Shown here one piece after another: positions 45,768 through 54,865 of a stretch of DNA of 59,881 nucleotides (position 1 is the first letter of the stretch; each line of letters opens with the position of its first letter). Where the stretch lies: contig CABIVQ010000013.1 in the NCBI GenBank assembly GCA_902362365.1, forward strand, positions 1-59,881. Reading direction: 5' to 3'. The stretch comes from Clostridiaceae bacterium. Its GTDB lineage: Bacteria > Bacillota > Clostridia > Peptostreptococcales > Peptostreptococcaceae. The position numbers were made by a program, and so were the translations under genes. The notes under the pieces were generated by a model that was given only the letters and a program-made list of their open reading frames with translations, was not told the DNA's origin and did no database searches.

Positions 45768-47021
45768 TTGTCTAAGTATATAATACACGGAGGTAATAAA
45801 ATAGAGGGAATTTTGAATATTAGGGGAGCAAAAAATGCTATATTACCTATAATGGCAGCAACAATACTTAATGAGGATAAGAGCATAATTCATAATGTAC
45901 CTAGTATAGCTGATGTATTTATTATGATAAAGATACTAGAAAGTATAGGCTGCAAAATTGAATATAGTGAAGATACCCTGATAATAGAAAGTTCTGGTAT
46001 AAATTTTCATAAAATAGATGAAGAGTATGTAAGGAAGATGAGATCATCAATAATTATTATGGGAGCAATGATAGGCAGACTTGAGCATATAGAAATCAGT
46101 CATCCTGGAGGATGCGCTATTGGTGCTAGACCGATAGACTTGCATTTAAAAGCTTTAGAATCTCTAGGTGTTATAATTGAAGAGGAAGATGGTGTTATTA
46201 ATTGTTACAGAGAATGTCTAAAAGGAAATGATATAAGATTTGAAAAAACAAGTGTGGGAGCAACTGAGAATGCTATGCTTGCTGCAGTAAAATCTAAGGG
46301 CGTAACAAGAATATATAATGCAGCTAAAGAACCGGAGATAGAAGATTTACAGAATTTTTTGAATGCCATGGGTGCAAAGGTAAAAGGTGCCGGAACAAGC
46401 TATATAGAAATAGAAGGTGTAGAAAAGTTAGGTGAAGTAGAATATAGCGTGATACCCGATAGAATAGCCATAGGAACTTATATGGTAGCTAGCGCTATAA
46501 CTGGTGGTAGACTAGAAGTTGAAAAAGCAATAAGACCTCATATGGAACCTATAAGTAATATTTTAAGAATGGCTGGATGCGAGATAGAGTACACAACAAC
46601 TGGATTAAATCTATTATCTCCAAAAATAATTAAAGCTGTTGATTTAATTAAAACTTTACCACATCCAGGATTTCCAACAGATATGCAGTCCCAAATGATG
46701 GCTTTAATGACATTATCTGATGGTCTTAGCGTATTTTTTGAAACTATATTTGAAAATAGATTTATGCATTGTAAAGAGCTTATGAATATGGGGGCTGATA
46801 TACGACTTATTACAGATAAAATTTGTGAGGTAAGAGGTGTGGATGCTATTTATGGAGCTAAGGTTAAGTCTACAGACTTAAGAGGAGGAGCTAGTCTTGT
46901 ATTAGCGGCATTAGCAGCTAAGGGTGAAAGTGAAATCTCAGATGTTTATCATATTGAAAGAGGATATGAGAATATAGAAAATGTACTTAGGAATTTAGGT
47001 GCAGATATTAGGAAAATATAA
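45768..47021 (+). CDS. murA: UDP-N-acetylglucosamine 1-carboxyvinyltransferase
   Basis: A 417-residue EPSP-synthase-fold enzyme for the first committed step of peptidoglycan synthesis, transferring enolpyruvyl to UDP-GlcNAc. Motifs: GGNKIEGILNIRGAKNAILPIMAA near the N-terminus, the catalytic-loop region SHPGGCAIGARPIDLH near 107-122 (Cys at the phosphoenolpyruvate and fosfomycin site), and PHPGFPTDMQSQMMAL near 298. TTG 45768 is the start by fit to AGGGGGG and family length; an upstream TTG at 45735 lies inside the hairpin loop. murA occupies the place where murB stands in many dcw clusters. Confidence 0.95.
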   Translation: MSKYIIHGGNKIEGILNIRGAKNAILPIMAATILNEDKSIIHNVPSIADVFIMIKILESIGCKIEYSEDTLIIESSGINFHKIDEEYVRKMRSSIIIMGAMIGRLEHIEISHPGGCAIGARPIDLHLKALESLGVIIEEEDGVINCYRECLKGNDIRFEKTSVGATENAMLAAVKSKGVTRIYNAAKEPEIEDLQNFLNAMGAKVKGAGTSYIEIEGVEKLGEVEYSVIPDRIAIGTYMVASAITGGRLEVEKAIRPHMEPISNILRMAGCEIEYTTTGLNLLSPKIIKAVDLIKTLPHPGFPTDMQSQMMALMTLSDGLSVFFETIFENRFMHCKELMNMGADIRLITDKICEVRGVDAIYGAKVKSTDLRGGASLVLAALAAKGESEISDVYHIERGYENIENVLRNLGADIRKI

Positions 47022-47044
47022 AGGCTCAAAATAGAGCCTTTTAA
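47020..47044 (+). terminator. Weak terminator after murA
   Basis: AAAGGCTC (47020-47027) pairs with GAGCCTTT (47034-47041), overlapping the murA stop. The stem is short and the T run poor. Confidence 0.55.
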
Positions 47045-47197
47045 TATATATTAAAACATAAAGTATATTTACGGCGTAAAATTATACTTATTGTAAAAAT
47101 AGTATTAAAATTGCTTTCAAAAGTATAGTTTATTATGTAGGGAAATATAATAATAAAGTTGTATTTTATAATTATATTTATAATGGGGGGTGAATGC

Positions 47198-47938
47198 TTG
47201 AAAAGAAGAAAAAAGAAGAAAAAGACAGATAGGGTAATTATAGTTTTAGTTTTTGTTTTGATGATATCATTAGGATCAATAGCCTTTTTAAAAAGTAGTA
47301 TTTTTAATCTAGGCAAGATAGAAATTATAGGCAATAAAAATTTAAAAGAAAATGAGGTTGTTGATTTAGAAAGTTTAATGACTAATAAAAATATATTTAC
47401 CTATAACTTAAAAGGTATCAAGAATGAGATATTAGAAAATCCTTATGTAGAAGATGCTCAAGTAAAAATAAAACTTCCTAATAAAATAATAATAACTGTA
47501 GACGAAGTAGAAGTTGTAGCCTTATTATCTAATGGAAAAGATTATTGTTACATAGATGATAAGGGAAATTTAATTAAAAAAATTGATAATATAGAAGAAA
47601 ATAGTGATAAAATAGTATTTAGTACAGAATATTCTATAGAAAATGGACAAGTAATAAATTTTAAAAGTGAAGAAAATAAGAAAAGCATATTAAATTTAAT
47701 AAGTGCTCTAAAAGGAGAACATTTAGAAAAAGAAATTGTAAAAGTAGAATATACTAATGACTCTAAATTAAATTTAGAATCAAAGATAGGAGCTAAGTTT
47801 TTACTTATTAACGATGATAATCTAAATTATAATATAGCAAGAACAAGCAAAATACTTTTAGATCTAAAAAATAAAAATATTAAAGATGGTGTTGTGGACT
47901 TAACTTATAGCAACTATGCTGTATATAAACCAAGTTGA
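47198..47938 (+). CDS. divIB: Cell division protein FtsQ/DivIB
   Basis: A 246-residue bitopic protein: basic cytoplasmic tail (KRRKKKKKTDR), one membrane helix (about 12-30), a POTRA domain (about 35-105, FNLGKIEIIGNKNLKENEV) and a beta domain. It is the divisome partner of FtsL. The start is TTG 47198, spaced correctly from GGGGGGTG; upstream ATG 47183 and TTG 47159 have no site. The first gene after murA, before the DUF881 pair. Confidence 0.9.
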   Translation: MKRRKKKKKTDRVIIVLVFVLMISLGSIAFLKSSIFNLGKIEIIGNKNLKENEVVDLESLMTNKNIFTYNLKGIKNEILENPYVEDAQVKIKLPNKIIITVDEVEVVALLSNGKDYCYIDDKGNLIKKIDNIEENSDKIVFSTEYSIENGQVINFKSEENKKSILNLISALKGEHLEKEIVKVEYTNDSKLNLESKIGAKFLLINDDNLNYNIARTSKILLDLKNKNIKDGVVDLTYSNYAVYKPS

Positions 47939-47964
47939 TAATCAGCAAATGAGGAGTGATATAT

Positions 47965-48678
47965 TTGCACAAGAAAATACCTTATAAAAGCTTAGTTATA
48001 GTGACCACTATATTAGGAGTTTTTATAAGTTTACAGTTGAAAAGTATAAATATAGAGAATAATGGAATGACAACCCTCAAAAAGGGAGAACAGCTAAAAC
48101 AAGAATTAAAGTCATTAAAAAAAGAAGAAGAAGAATTACGAGAAGAAATTAAAAATATTCAAAATGATATAGACAGTTATAAAAATATGGAAGACGGAAC
48201 TACAGAAGAAAGTATAAAAACAGAAATTAAAAAATATGAAGCATTAGCAGGTTATACAGATGTAGAGGGCGAAGGAATTAAGGTAAGTATAAAATCTACA
48301 AATAATAATCTAAGTGATGATTCAAATAACAGCATAGTTTATAATTATGATTTATTACTATCACTTATTAACAAATTAAATTCTGCTCAAGCAAATGCAA
48401 TTTCTATAAATAATCAGCGAATAGTATATGATTCATACCTACACTTAAAGGACGATAAACTATATTTAAATGATATAGCTATAAATGAGCCATTTATTAT
48501 AAAAGCTATAGGCGATTCGGATACTTTAGCATCTGCACTTCAAATCAAATATGGAATCATATGGGAAATAGAGAAGTACTATGATGCTAAAGTTACAGTT
48601 GAAAAGAGCGATAATATAACCATAGGGGCTTCTAGTGAAAAAAAATACTTAGAGGATGTAGAAATAAATGAAGATTAA
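47965..48678 (+). CDS. DUF881 family protein (first of two)
   Basis: A 237-residue protein with an N-terminal membrane helix (about 11-24), a coiled coil (about 35-75, Lys/Glu-rich) and a C-terminal DUF881 domain (about 82-230; EGEGIKVSIKSTN, ANAISINNQRIVYDS, PFIIKAIGDSDTL). DUF881 genes lie between divIB and ftsZ in many Firmicutes, and their role is unknown. TTG 47965 is the start by spacing from GAGGAG. The 3' end overlaps the next DUF881 gene by 11 bases. Confidence 0.85.
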   Translation: MHKKIPYKSLVIVTTILGVFISLQLKSINIENNGMTTLKKGEQLKQELKSLKKEEEELREEIKNIQNDIDSYKNMEDGTTEESIKTEIKKYEALAGYTDVEGEGIKVSIKSTNNNLSDDSNNSIVYNYDLLLSLINKLNSAQANAISINNQRIVYDSYLHLKDDKLYLNDIAINEPFIIKAIGDSDTLASALQIKYGIIWEIEKYYDAKVTVEKSDNITIGASSEKKYLEDVEINED

Positions 48679-49375
48679 TAAAAGTAAGATAAAAACAAAG
48701 CAAACCTTAATTTTATTAATAGCATTCGTGTTAGGTATATTTATAGCTATATATTTAAAGTCAATGGATTCTAATAATGTATATATTTCTTTAGAAGAAA
48801 AAAGACTACTTGAAAGTGAGATTAATAATAAAAAAGTAGAAATATCTAATTTAAAAAAGAGAAAAGAAGAATACGAAAAGAGTTTAAAGGCCTATAAAGA
48901 GGTTATTAAAAATGAAAATAAATCTATAGAAGAACTGATGAATGAAGAACTAGATTATTTAAAAGTAATAAGTGGGTATTCGAGTATTGTAGGAAGTGGG
49001 GTAGTTATAACTATAAAAGACAGTGAAAGAGAACTTTCAAGTGGAGAAACCCCAAATGACTTACTAGTCCATGATATAGATATATTGAGAATATTAAATG
49101 ATTTAAAAAAAGCAGGATCAAAGGGAATAGCAATAAATGGTGAACGAGTTTTACCTACGAGTGAAATAAAATGCTCTGGAGCTACAATTACAGTTAATAA
49201 AACAACTTATGGACAACCTTTTATAATAGAAGCAATAGGGGATACTGAATCATTAATGGCAAGTATAAATGCTCCACAATCATATGCCAGTTTACTAAGG
49301 AGTGTATATGGAATTTATATAAATATAGAAGAAAATGAAGAAATAACATTAAAATTTTATGAAAATAATAAATAA
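48668..49375 (+). CDS. DUF881 family protein (second of two)
   Basis: A 235-residue protein with the same layout as its neighbour: membrane helix (about 11-27), coiled coil (about 38-80), and the DUF881 domain (VGSGVVITIKDSE near 108, GSKGIAINGERVLPTSEI near 150, QPFIIEAIGDTESL near 180). It is probably a paralogue from an old duplication, and the two may form a heteromeric extracellular or division-site complex; unproven. Translation is likely coupled to the first through the 11-base overlap. Confidence 0.87.
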   Translation: MKINKSKIKTKQTLILLIAFVLGIFIAIYLKSMDSNNVYISLEEKRLLESEINNKKVEISNLKKRKEEYEKSLKAYKEVIKNENKSIEELMNEELDYLKVISGYSSIVGSGVVITIKDSERELSSGETPNDLLVHDIDILRILNDLKKAGSKGIAINGERVLPTSEIKCSGATITVNKTTYGQPFIIEAIGDTESLMASINAPQSYASLLRSVYGIYINIEENEEITLKFYENNK

Positions 49376-49435
49376 AAGTATAAAAAGCTTGAAAAATAGA
49401 ACTATTTCAAAGTAAAATAAAGAAGGTGAGTATTT

Positions 49436-49789
49436 ATGTTATGGATACTAGGAGGACTAGCACTAGGAGTAGTTATTGGTTATTATATTCCATTTACTTA
49501 TCCTATGGATTACTCCCTTTATATGTCTGTTGCAATACTTGCAACCTTAGATTCTATCTTTGGTGCAGTAAAATCAACTTTTGAAGGTAAATATGACAAT
49601 ATAATATTTGTTACTGGATTTATTGGAAATTCATTATTAGCTATATTCTTAACTTATATAGGTGATAAGCTAGGGATACCAATTTATTATGTAGCAATTT
49701 TAGTATTTGGATCTAGATTATTCGACAATTTATCAATGATAAGAAGACATATTATTTTAAGGTTAAGTAATAAAAAAAGAGGAAATTAA
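49436..49789 (+). CDS. sbp: Small basic protein (Sbp, DUF1290)
   Basis: A 117-residue membrane protein with three to four helices (LWILGGLALGVVIGYYIPF; YMSVAILATLDSIFGAVKS; IIFVTGFIGNSLLAIFLTYIG). It matches Sbp/DUF1290, found just upstream of ftsZ in Bacillus and Clostridia; function unknown. AGAAGGTGAG precedes the ATG. Confidence 0.9.
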   Translation: MLWILGGLALGVVIGYYIPFTYPMDYSLYMSVAILATLDSIFGAVKSTFEGKYDNIIFVTGFIGNSLLAIFLTYIGDKLGIPIYYVAILVFGSRLFDNLSMIRRHIILRLSNKKRGN

Positions 49790-49894
49790 GTATTTTTATG
49801 GAATAAGTTAGTTAAATGTTAACAAATTTTGTAGATTAAATGATATAATTATTACATAGATTTACTTTGAATCGTAAAATAAGGAGGTTTATAA

Positions 49895-51040
49895 ATGCTA
49901 AACTTTGACGTAGAATCAGACAATTTTGCGCAGATTAAGGTTATAGGTGTCGGTGGAGGCGGAAATAATGCTGTTAACCGAATGGTAGAGGCACAACTTA
50001 AAGGTGTTGAGTTTATTGCAATTAATACTGATAAGCAAGCTTTATACACATCTAAGGCTGAGTATAAAGTTCAAATAGGAGATAAACTTACTAGAGGACT
50101 TGGAGCAGGAGCTAATCCTGAAATTGGGAAAAAAGCAGCTGAAGAAAGTAAGGATGAAATATTAACATTACTTCAAGGTTCGGATATGGTATTTGTTACT
50201 GCTGGTATGGGCGGTGGAACAGGTACAGGAGCAGCACCATTAGTTGCTCAATTAGCTAAGGAAATGGGGATACTTACAGTAGGAGTTGTCACTAAGCCTT
50301 TCATATTTGAGGGAAAGGTAAGAATGAAAAATGCTGAAAGAGGAATTGAAGATTTAAAAGCAAATGTTGATACTTTAATAACTATACCAAATGATAAGTT
50401 ATTACAGTTAGTACAAAAGAACACATCTATGCTAGAGGCATTCTCGATAGCAGATAACGTATTAAAGCAAGGTATACAGTCAATATCTGACCTAATAGCA
50501 GTACCAGGTCTTATAAATCTAGACTTTGCAGATGTTACTTCAATAATGAAGGAGCAAGGTTTAGCTCATATGGGTATAGGTACAGCTGTAGGTGAAAATA
50601 GAGCTGTTGAAGCTGCTAGAGAAGCAATACAGTCTCCGCTACTTGAAACTTCAATTAAAGGAGCTAAAGGGGTATTACTTAATATAACAGGTGGTTCTAA
50701 TCTAGGATTATTCGAGATAAATGAAGCATCTACATTAGTACAAGAATCATGTGATCCAGAAGCTAACATTATATTTGGAGCATCTATAAGAGAAGACTTA
50801 GGAGATGAAATAAGTATAACTGTTATAGCTACAGGATTTGAAAGTAATCAACTTCAAGATATGAGAATAAATGATACTATAAGCAAGTTCACTACTAAGC
50901 CAGTTGAAACTGTAGTTGAAAAAAAAGAAGTTGAACCTATAAAAGAAGTAGTTGCTGCTAAAGAAGAACCTAAAAAAGTATCTTTAACTGAAGAAGATGA
51001 TGATATGATAATACCTACTTTTTTAAGAAGAAGAAGATAA
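49895..51040 (+). CDS. ftsZ: Cell division GTPase FtsZ
   Basis: A 381-residue tubulin homologue that forms the Z ring. The GTP site is [11 protein letters not shown] near 20, the signature [14 protein letters not shown] near 106, and the T7 loop NLDFADV near 208. An acidic, variable linker ([21 protein letters not shown]) leads to the conserved C-terminal peptide [13 protein letters not shown], which binds ZapA, EzrA or SepF-type partners. AAGGAGG precedes the ATG. A TATAAT at 49838-49843 could serve as -10, with TTAACA 19 bases upstream. No ftsA is present between divIB and ftsZ. Confidence 0.98.
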   Translation: MLNFDVESDNFAQIKVIGVGGGGNNAVNRMVEAQLKGVEFIAINTDKQALYTSKAEYKVQIGDKLTRGLGAGANPEIGKKAAEESKDEILTLLQGSDMVFVTAGMGGGTGTGAAPLVAQLAKEMGILTVGVVTKPFIFEGKVRMKNAERGIEDLKANVDTLITIPNDKLLQLVQKNTSMLEAFSIADNVLKQGIQSISDLIAVPGLINLDFADVTSIMKEQGLAHMGIGTAVGENRAVEAAREAIQSPLLETSIKGAKGVLLNITGGSNLGLFEINEASTLVQESCDPEANIIFGASIREDLGDEISITVIATGFESNQLQDMRINDTISKFTTKPVETVVEKKEVEPIKEVVAAKEEPKKVSLTEEDDDMIIPTFLRRRR

Positions 51041-51064
51041 TAAAACGTATATTTTAAAATGAAG

Positions 51065-51091
51065 GAGATAACCTATGGTTATCTCTTTTTT
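51065..51091 (+). terminator. Terminator after ftsZ
   Basis: GAGATAACC (51065-51073) and GGTTATCTC (51077-51085) with a TAT loop and TTTTTT. The following 330 bases to spoIIGA hold no gene; only the spoIIG promoter region near their end is recognisable. Confidence 0.94.
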
Positions 51092-51342
51092 ATTGCAAGG
51101 AAATGATAATTTATATATAAATCAAAAATGTATTAAGAAGATTAATATGTTAATTATAAAATTTTTCATATAAATATATTTATTAGAATAAAAATAATAA
51201 GTAATTTATAACTAAATTTTACTTATAAGTATTTTATTCTACAGTTATATTCTACTAATAGAGACTATAGATATATTAGTAGGTAAGAAATAGAGAAGAA
51301 TAGGTTTGAATTTGAGTATTTTTATAGATTCTATGGTTATGT

Positions 51343-51390
51343 TTCGACTGTTAATATTGACATAAAATTCTGTGGTGAGTAGTTTATAAT
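51343..51390 (+). promoter_or_regulatory. spoIIG-type promoter: 0A-like box and 22-bp spacer
   Basis: TTGACA at 51357-51362 and TATAAT at 51385-51390 are both perfect but 22 bases apart, the hallmark of the Bacillus subtilis spoIIG promoter, which needs Spo0A-phosphate. TTCGACT at 51343-51349 matches the inverted 0A box TTCGACA at 6 of 7 bases and lies 7 bases upstream of the -35, where Spo0A binds in that promoter. Confidence 0.8.
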
Positions 51391-51423
51391 GAACTAAAGG
51401 TTTATGAAGAGGAGGAGTAGGTA

Positions 51424-52260
51424 ATGTATATTGATTCTTACATTATAGAAAACCTACTAATAAATTATATTATTATAAGTTGTACATCTATTCTAACAAA
51501 AAACTTTAATAGTAGAAAACAGAAATTCCTTGGCTCAATATTAGGCACGATATATTCAGTAGCATACATATATCCATCATTAAAAATTTTATTTACGGTA
51601 CCATCAAAATTTATTTTTATAATTATCATTACATTAATATCATTTCAATATAAGAGTAAAAAAGAGTACATAAGAATACTCTTGATGTTTTATTTAGTTA
51701 ATATTTTTATTTCTGGGAGTACATATTTCATAATTTACTTTACTGGAATTAGCCATTTGAAAATTTCATTCTTAATATCATGTGCGTACTTTAGTTGTAA
51801 ACTTCTTCAGTATATATACAGAGATATAAAAACAATTAAACATCTTAAAGAATTTACTAAGACCATAACAATTAGTTTATTAAATAGTAACTGTAAATGT
51901 GAAGCATTACTAGATAGTGGTAATTTTTTAAAAGATCCAATAAGTAAAAGTGATGTGGTTATAGTAAAATCTAGTATTTTAAAGGAGTTGCTACCAAAAG
52001 TAGAGCTTAATTATAATTATGAGGATGTAAGTGTATCAAAAGTTGATGAGATAATAAATGATTTAGATGATGATTTATCAGCTAGGGTTAGGCTTATCCC
52101 ATATAAACATGCTGGTAGTAGTCAGGCTAATATGATTTTAGGTTTTAAGGCTGATTACTTAGAAATAGATGAAAGAAAATTTGGAAATGTAATTATAGGA
52201 GTATCAAATTTTAAAGATGAAGAATATGGCGCCATATTGAATCCAAACATTTTATCATAA
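51424..52260 (+). CDS. spoIIGA: Sporulation sigma-E factor-processing peptidase
   Basis: A 278-residue membrane protease: five predicted helices in the first 135 residues and a cytoplasmic aspartic-protease domain after that. The catalytic Asp is D164 in [30 protein letters not shown] at the end matches the family. It cuts the pro-sequence of SigE in the mother cell after signalling from SigF via SpoIIR. GAGGAGGAG precedes the ATG; the sigE frame begins 37 bases after the stop. Confidence 0.93.
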   Translation: MYIDSYIIENLLINYIIISCTSILTKNFNSRKQKFLGSILGTIYSVAYIYPSLKILFTVPSKFIFIIIITLISFQYKSKKEYIRILLMFYLVNIFISGSTYFIIYFTGISHLKISFLISCAYFSCKLLQYIYRDIKTIKHLKEFTKTITISLLNSNCKCEALLDSGNFLKDPISKSDVVIVKSSILKELLPKVELNYNYEDVSVSKVDEIINDLDDDLSARVRLIPYKHAGSSQANMILGFKADYLEIDERKFGNVIIGVSNFKDEEYGAILNPNILS

Positions 52261-52297
52261 TCTAAAGAAATTGAAAAATCTAAAGGGGGAGTGTAAA

Positions 52298-53032
52298 ATG
52301 AAGTCTCTATTAGGAAAATTTATTACAAAATGTAGGGGAATAATTTTAAAAGTAGGTATTAAATTAGGTATCATAAAATCAGATAGTATTTATTATATGG
52401 GAGGAGTAAATATATTACCACCTCCGTTAAAACCAGATGAAGAGAATGCTTTGCTACAAAGATTAGAAAAAGATGAAAGTGTTAAAACTACATTAATTGA
52501 AAGAAACTTAAGGTTAGTTGTATACATATCTAGAAAGTTTGAAAATACAGGGATAGATGTTGAAGATTTAATATCAATTGGTACTATAGGATTAATAAAG
52601 GCTGTAAATACATTTAAACTAAATAAAAATATAAAGCTAGCAACCTATGCTTCTAGATGTATTGAGAATGAAATACTTATGTATTTAAGAAAAAATAATA
52701 AGAAAAAGGTTGAAGTATCTTTTGATGAGCCATTAAATATAGATTTAGATGGAAATGAACTTCTGCTTTCTGATGTATTAGGAACTGAGAATGATGAAAT
52801 TTATAAGATAATAGAAGAAGAGATAGATAAAGATTTGTTAATTATGGCATTAGATAGATTATCTGAAAGGGAAAAGCAAATTATGGAATTGCGTTTTGGA
52901 CTTACTAATAAAGGTAATGAAAGAACACAAAAAGAAGTTGCTGGAATGCTTGGAATATCTCAATCTTATATATCTAGATTGGAAAAGAAAATAATTTCAA
53001 GATTAAAAAAAGAAATGAAGAAGTTTGTATAA
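52298..53032 (+). CDS. sigE: RNA polymerase sporulation sigma factor SigE precursor
   Basis: A 244-residue mother-cell sigma-70 factor. Residues 1 to about 30 are the amphipathic pro-sequence ([15 protein letters not shown]) removed by SpoIIGA; the YYMGG at about 32-36 followed by LPPPL is the processing region. Regions 2 ([24 protein letters not shown]) and 4 ([15 protein letters not shown]) are clear. ATG 52298 is the start because AAAGGGGGAG lies 8 bases upstream. Confidence 0.96.
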   Translation: MKSLLGKFITKCRGIILKVGIKLGIIKSDSIYYMGGVNILPPPLKPDEENALLQRLEKDESVKTTLIERNLRLVVYISRKFENTGIDVEDLISIGTIGLIKAVNTFKLNKNIKLATYASRCIENEILMYLRKNNKKKVEVSFDEPLNIDLDGNELLLSDVLGTENDEIYKIIEEEIDKDLLIMALDRLSEREKQIMELRFGLTNKGNERTQKEVAGMLGISQSYISRLEKKIISRLKKEMKKFV

Positions 53033-53121
53033 TATAAATAATTCCATCTTAAAAGTATAAAAATATATGATGTGTAAATAATTTCATATATAACAAATCT
53101 TTTAAGAGAGGACTGAAACTT

Positions 53122-53895
53122 ATGCAAATTAATAAAGTTGAAATCTGTGGTGTTAATACATCTGAGCTTCCAGTTCTTAAAAATAATCAAATGACAGAGC
53201 TTCTTATAAAAATAAAGGGTGGTGACGAAGAAGCTAGACAACAATTTGTAAGAGGAAACTTGAGATTAGTTTTAAGTGTAATACAAAAGTTCAATAATAG
53301 AGGGGAAAATATAGACGATTTATTTCAGATAGGATGTATAGGACTTATAAAGGCAATTGATAATTTTGACTTAAGCCAAAATGTAAGATTTTCAACTTAC
53401 GCAGTGCCTATGATAATAGGTGAGATAAGGAGATACTTAAGGGATAATAACCCAATAAGAGTTAGTAGATCATTAAAAGATATTGCATATAAAGCTTTAC
53501 AAGTAAGAGAAAGGCTTGTTAGAAGTAATGCAAAAGAGCCTACAGTGTCAGAAATAGCTAAAGAACTTGAACTAGAAGTCGAATCAGTGGTAATGGCATT
53601 AGATGCTATACAAGATCCTATATCTTTATTTGATCCGGTTTATCAAGATAATGGGGATGCAATATTTGTTATGGATCAAGTTCAAGATAAAAAGGATACA
53701 GATGAAAATTGGCTACAAGAAATTGCTTTAAAGGAAGCTATCAAAAAATTAAACAGCAGAGAAAAACTAGTATTAGATTTAAGATTCTATAAAGGGAGAA
53801 CACAAATTGAAGTTGCAGATGAGATAGGAATATCTCAAGCTCAAGTATCAAGAATAGAAAAAAATGCACTCAAAAATATGAGAAAATATATATAA
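53122..53895 (+). CDS. sigG: RNA polymerase sporulation sigma factor SigG
   Basis: A 257-residue forespore sigma factor. It starts with MQINKVEICGVNTSELPVL, the SigG N-terminus, followed by regions 2 (RGNLRLVLSVIQKFNNRG), 3 and 4 (LNSREKLVLDLRFYKGRTQIEVADEIGISQAQVSR). It directs late forespore genes. The 90-base gap after sigE contains AT-rich sequence with CATATATA, but no convincing SigF/SigG promoter could be fixed. AGAGAGGAC precedes the ATG. Confidence 0.97.
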   Translation: MQINKVEICGVNTSELPVLKNNQMTELLIKIKGGDEEARQQFVRGNLRLVLSVIQKFNNRGENIDDLFQIGCIGLIKAIDNFDLSQNVRFSTYAVPMIIGEIRRYLRDNNPIRVSRSLKDIAYKALQVRERLVRSNAKEPTVSEIAKELELEVESVVMALDAIQDPISLFDPVYQDNGDAIFVMDQVQDKKDTDENWLQEIALKEAIKKLNSREKLVLDLRFYKGRTQIEVADEIGISQAQVSRIEKNALKNMRKYI

Positions 53896-53915
53896 AAATT
53901 AAACTTAATGAGCAT

Positions 53916-53993
53916 GCCTCAAAATAAATTCACATAATATAAATAAAAGAGTAGAGATACTAAGTGAATTACATAATAGAGGCGGCTCTTTTT
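53916..53993 (+). terminator. Probable terminator region after sigG
   Basis: GCCTC (53916-53920) can pair with GAGGC (53979-53983) around an inner stem AATTCAC/GTGAATT (53927-53933, 53964-53970). Alternatively AAAAGAG (53945-53951) pairs with CTCTTTT (53986-53992), directly before a T run. The two folds exclude each other. Termination is likely, but the exact fold is unclear. Confidence 0.4.
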
Positions 53994-54099
53994 TCACGTT
54001 TAAATAAATTATTTTAGATGACTTTTTTATTTTAAACTTAAATAGTTCTTTTTTTTTGGCCAAGTACATATTTATTTTTTAGAGGAGGGAGATTATAAT

Positions 54100-54369
54100 A
54101 TGATGAGAATATCTGATATAATGGAGAAAGAAGTTATTAATATAAAAAACGGAAAGAAAATGGGATTCATAACAGACATAGATTTAGATATTAATGAAGG
54201 GAAGGTAATGTCTTTTACAATACTAGGTGACTCTAGAAACTTTTTTTCAAGAGGAGCTGAAGAAGATGTTGTATTCTTTAGTGATATATTAAAGGTAGGT
54301 TGTGATACAATAATAGTAAATTTAGGTTCAGATATTAATCTTGATGAATTTAATATAGACAAATTATAG
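54100..54369 (+). CDS. YlmC/YmxH family PRC-barrel sporulation protein
   Basis: An 89-residue protein with a PRC-barrel (GKKMGFITDIDLDINEGKVMSFTI) of the YlmC/YmxH family conserved in spore formers. In Bacillus ylmC and ymxH mutants show mild spore effects; the molecular role is unknown. The start may be ATG 54100 or the next codon 54103; GAGGAGGGAG fits both. nrdR follows. Confidence 0.85.
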   Translation: MMRISDIMEKEVINIKNGKKMGFITDIDLDINEGKVMSFTILGDSRNFFSRGAEEDVVFFSDILKVGCDTIIVNLGSDINLDEFNIDKL

Positions 54370-54404
54370 AAAATAATAGACAAAAGAAACTTAGGAGGAA
54401 GAAT

Positions 54405-54863
54405 ATGCAGTGTCCTTATTGTAATTACAAAGAATCAAAAGTAGTAGACTCAAGACATACAGATAGTAAATCAATAAGAAGAAGAAGAGAGTGTGAGTCT
54501 TGTAAGACTAGATTTACTACTTATGAAAAAATAGAAACGACTCCAGTAATGGTTGTAAAAAAAGATAATACAAGAGAATATTTTAGCGGAGAAAAAATAA
54601 AACATGGAATATTAAAGGCCTGTGAAAAGAGACCAGTATCAATTGAGCAAATAGAAGAAATTGTATTTTATATTGAAAATGAGATAAATAAAAACTTTAC
54701 ATCAGAGGTTGAAGCTAAAGAAATCGGTGAAATGGTTATGGAGAAATTAAAAGATGTAGATGAAGTATCTTATGTTAGATTTGCATCTGTATATAGACAA
54801 TTTAAAGATATAAATACATTTGTAAATGAACTAAAGAATATCTTAATAGAAAAAGGAGACTAA
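54405..54863 (+). CDS. nrdR: Ribonucleotide reductase regulator NrdR
   Basis: A 152-residue repressor with a Zn ribbon (CPYCNYKESKVVDSRHT, then RRECESCKTRFTTYE; cysteines in two CxxC pairs) and an ATP-cone domain (about 50-135) that senses ATP/dATP. It represses nrd genes at NrdR boxes; none was seen in this window, so targets are elsewhere. TAGGAGGAAG precedes the ATG. Confidence 0.97.
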   Translation: MQCPYCNYKESKVVDSRHTDSKSIRRRRECESCKTRFTTYEKIETTPVMVVKKDNTREYFSGEKIKHGILKACEKRPVSIEQIEEIVFYIENEINKNFTSEVEAKEIGEMVMEKLKDVDEVSYVRFASVYRQFKDINTFVNELKNILIEKGD

Positions 54864-54865
54864 AG

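Noticed and set aside
53040..53121. SigF/SigG-type promoter before sigG
   Set aside because: CATATATA is a possible -10, but no -35 fits at the right distance; the AT-rich sequence offers too many weak options.
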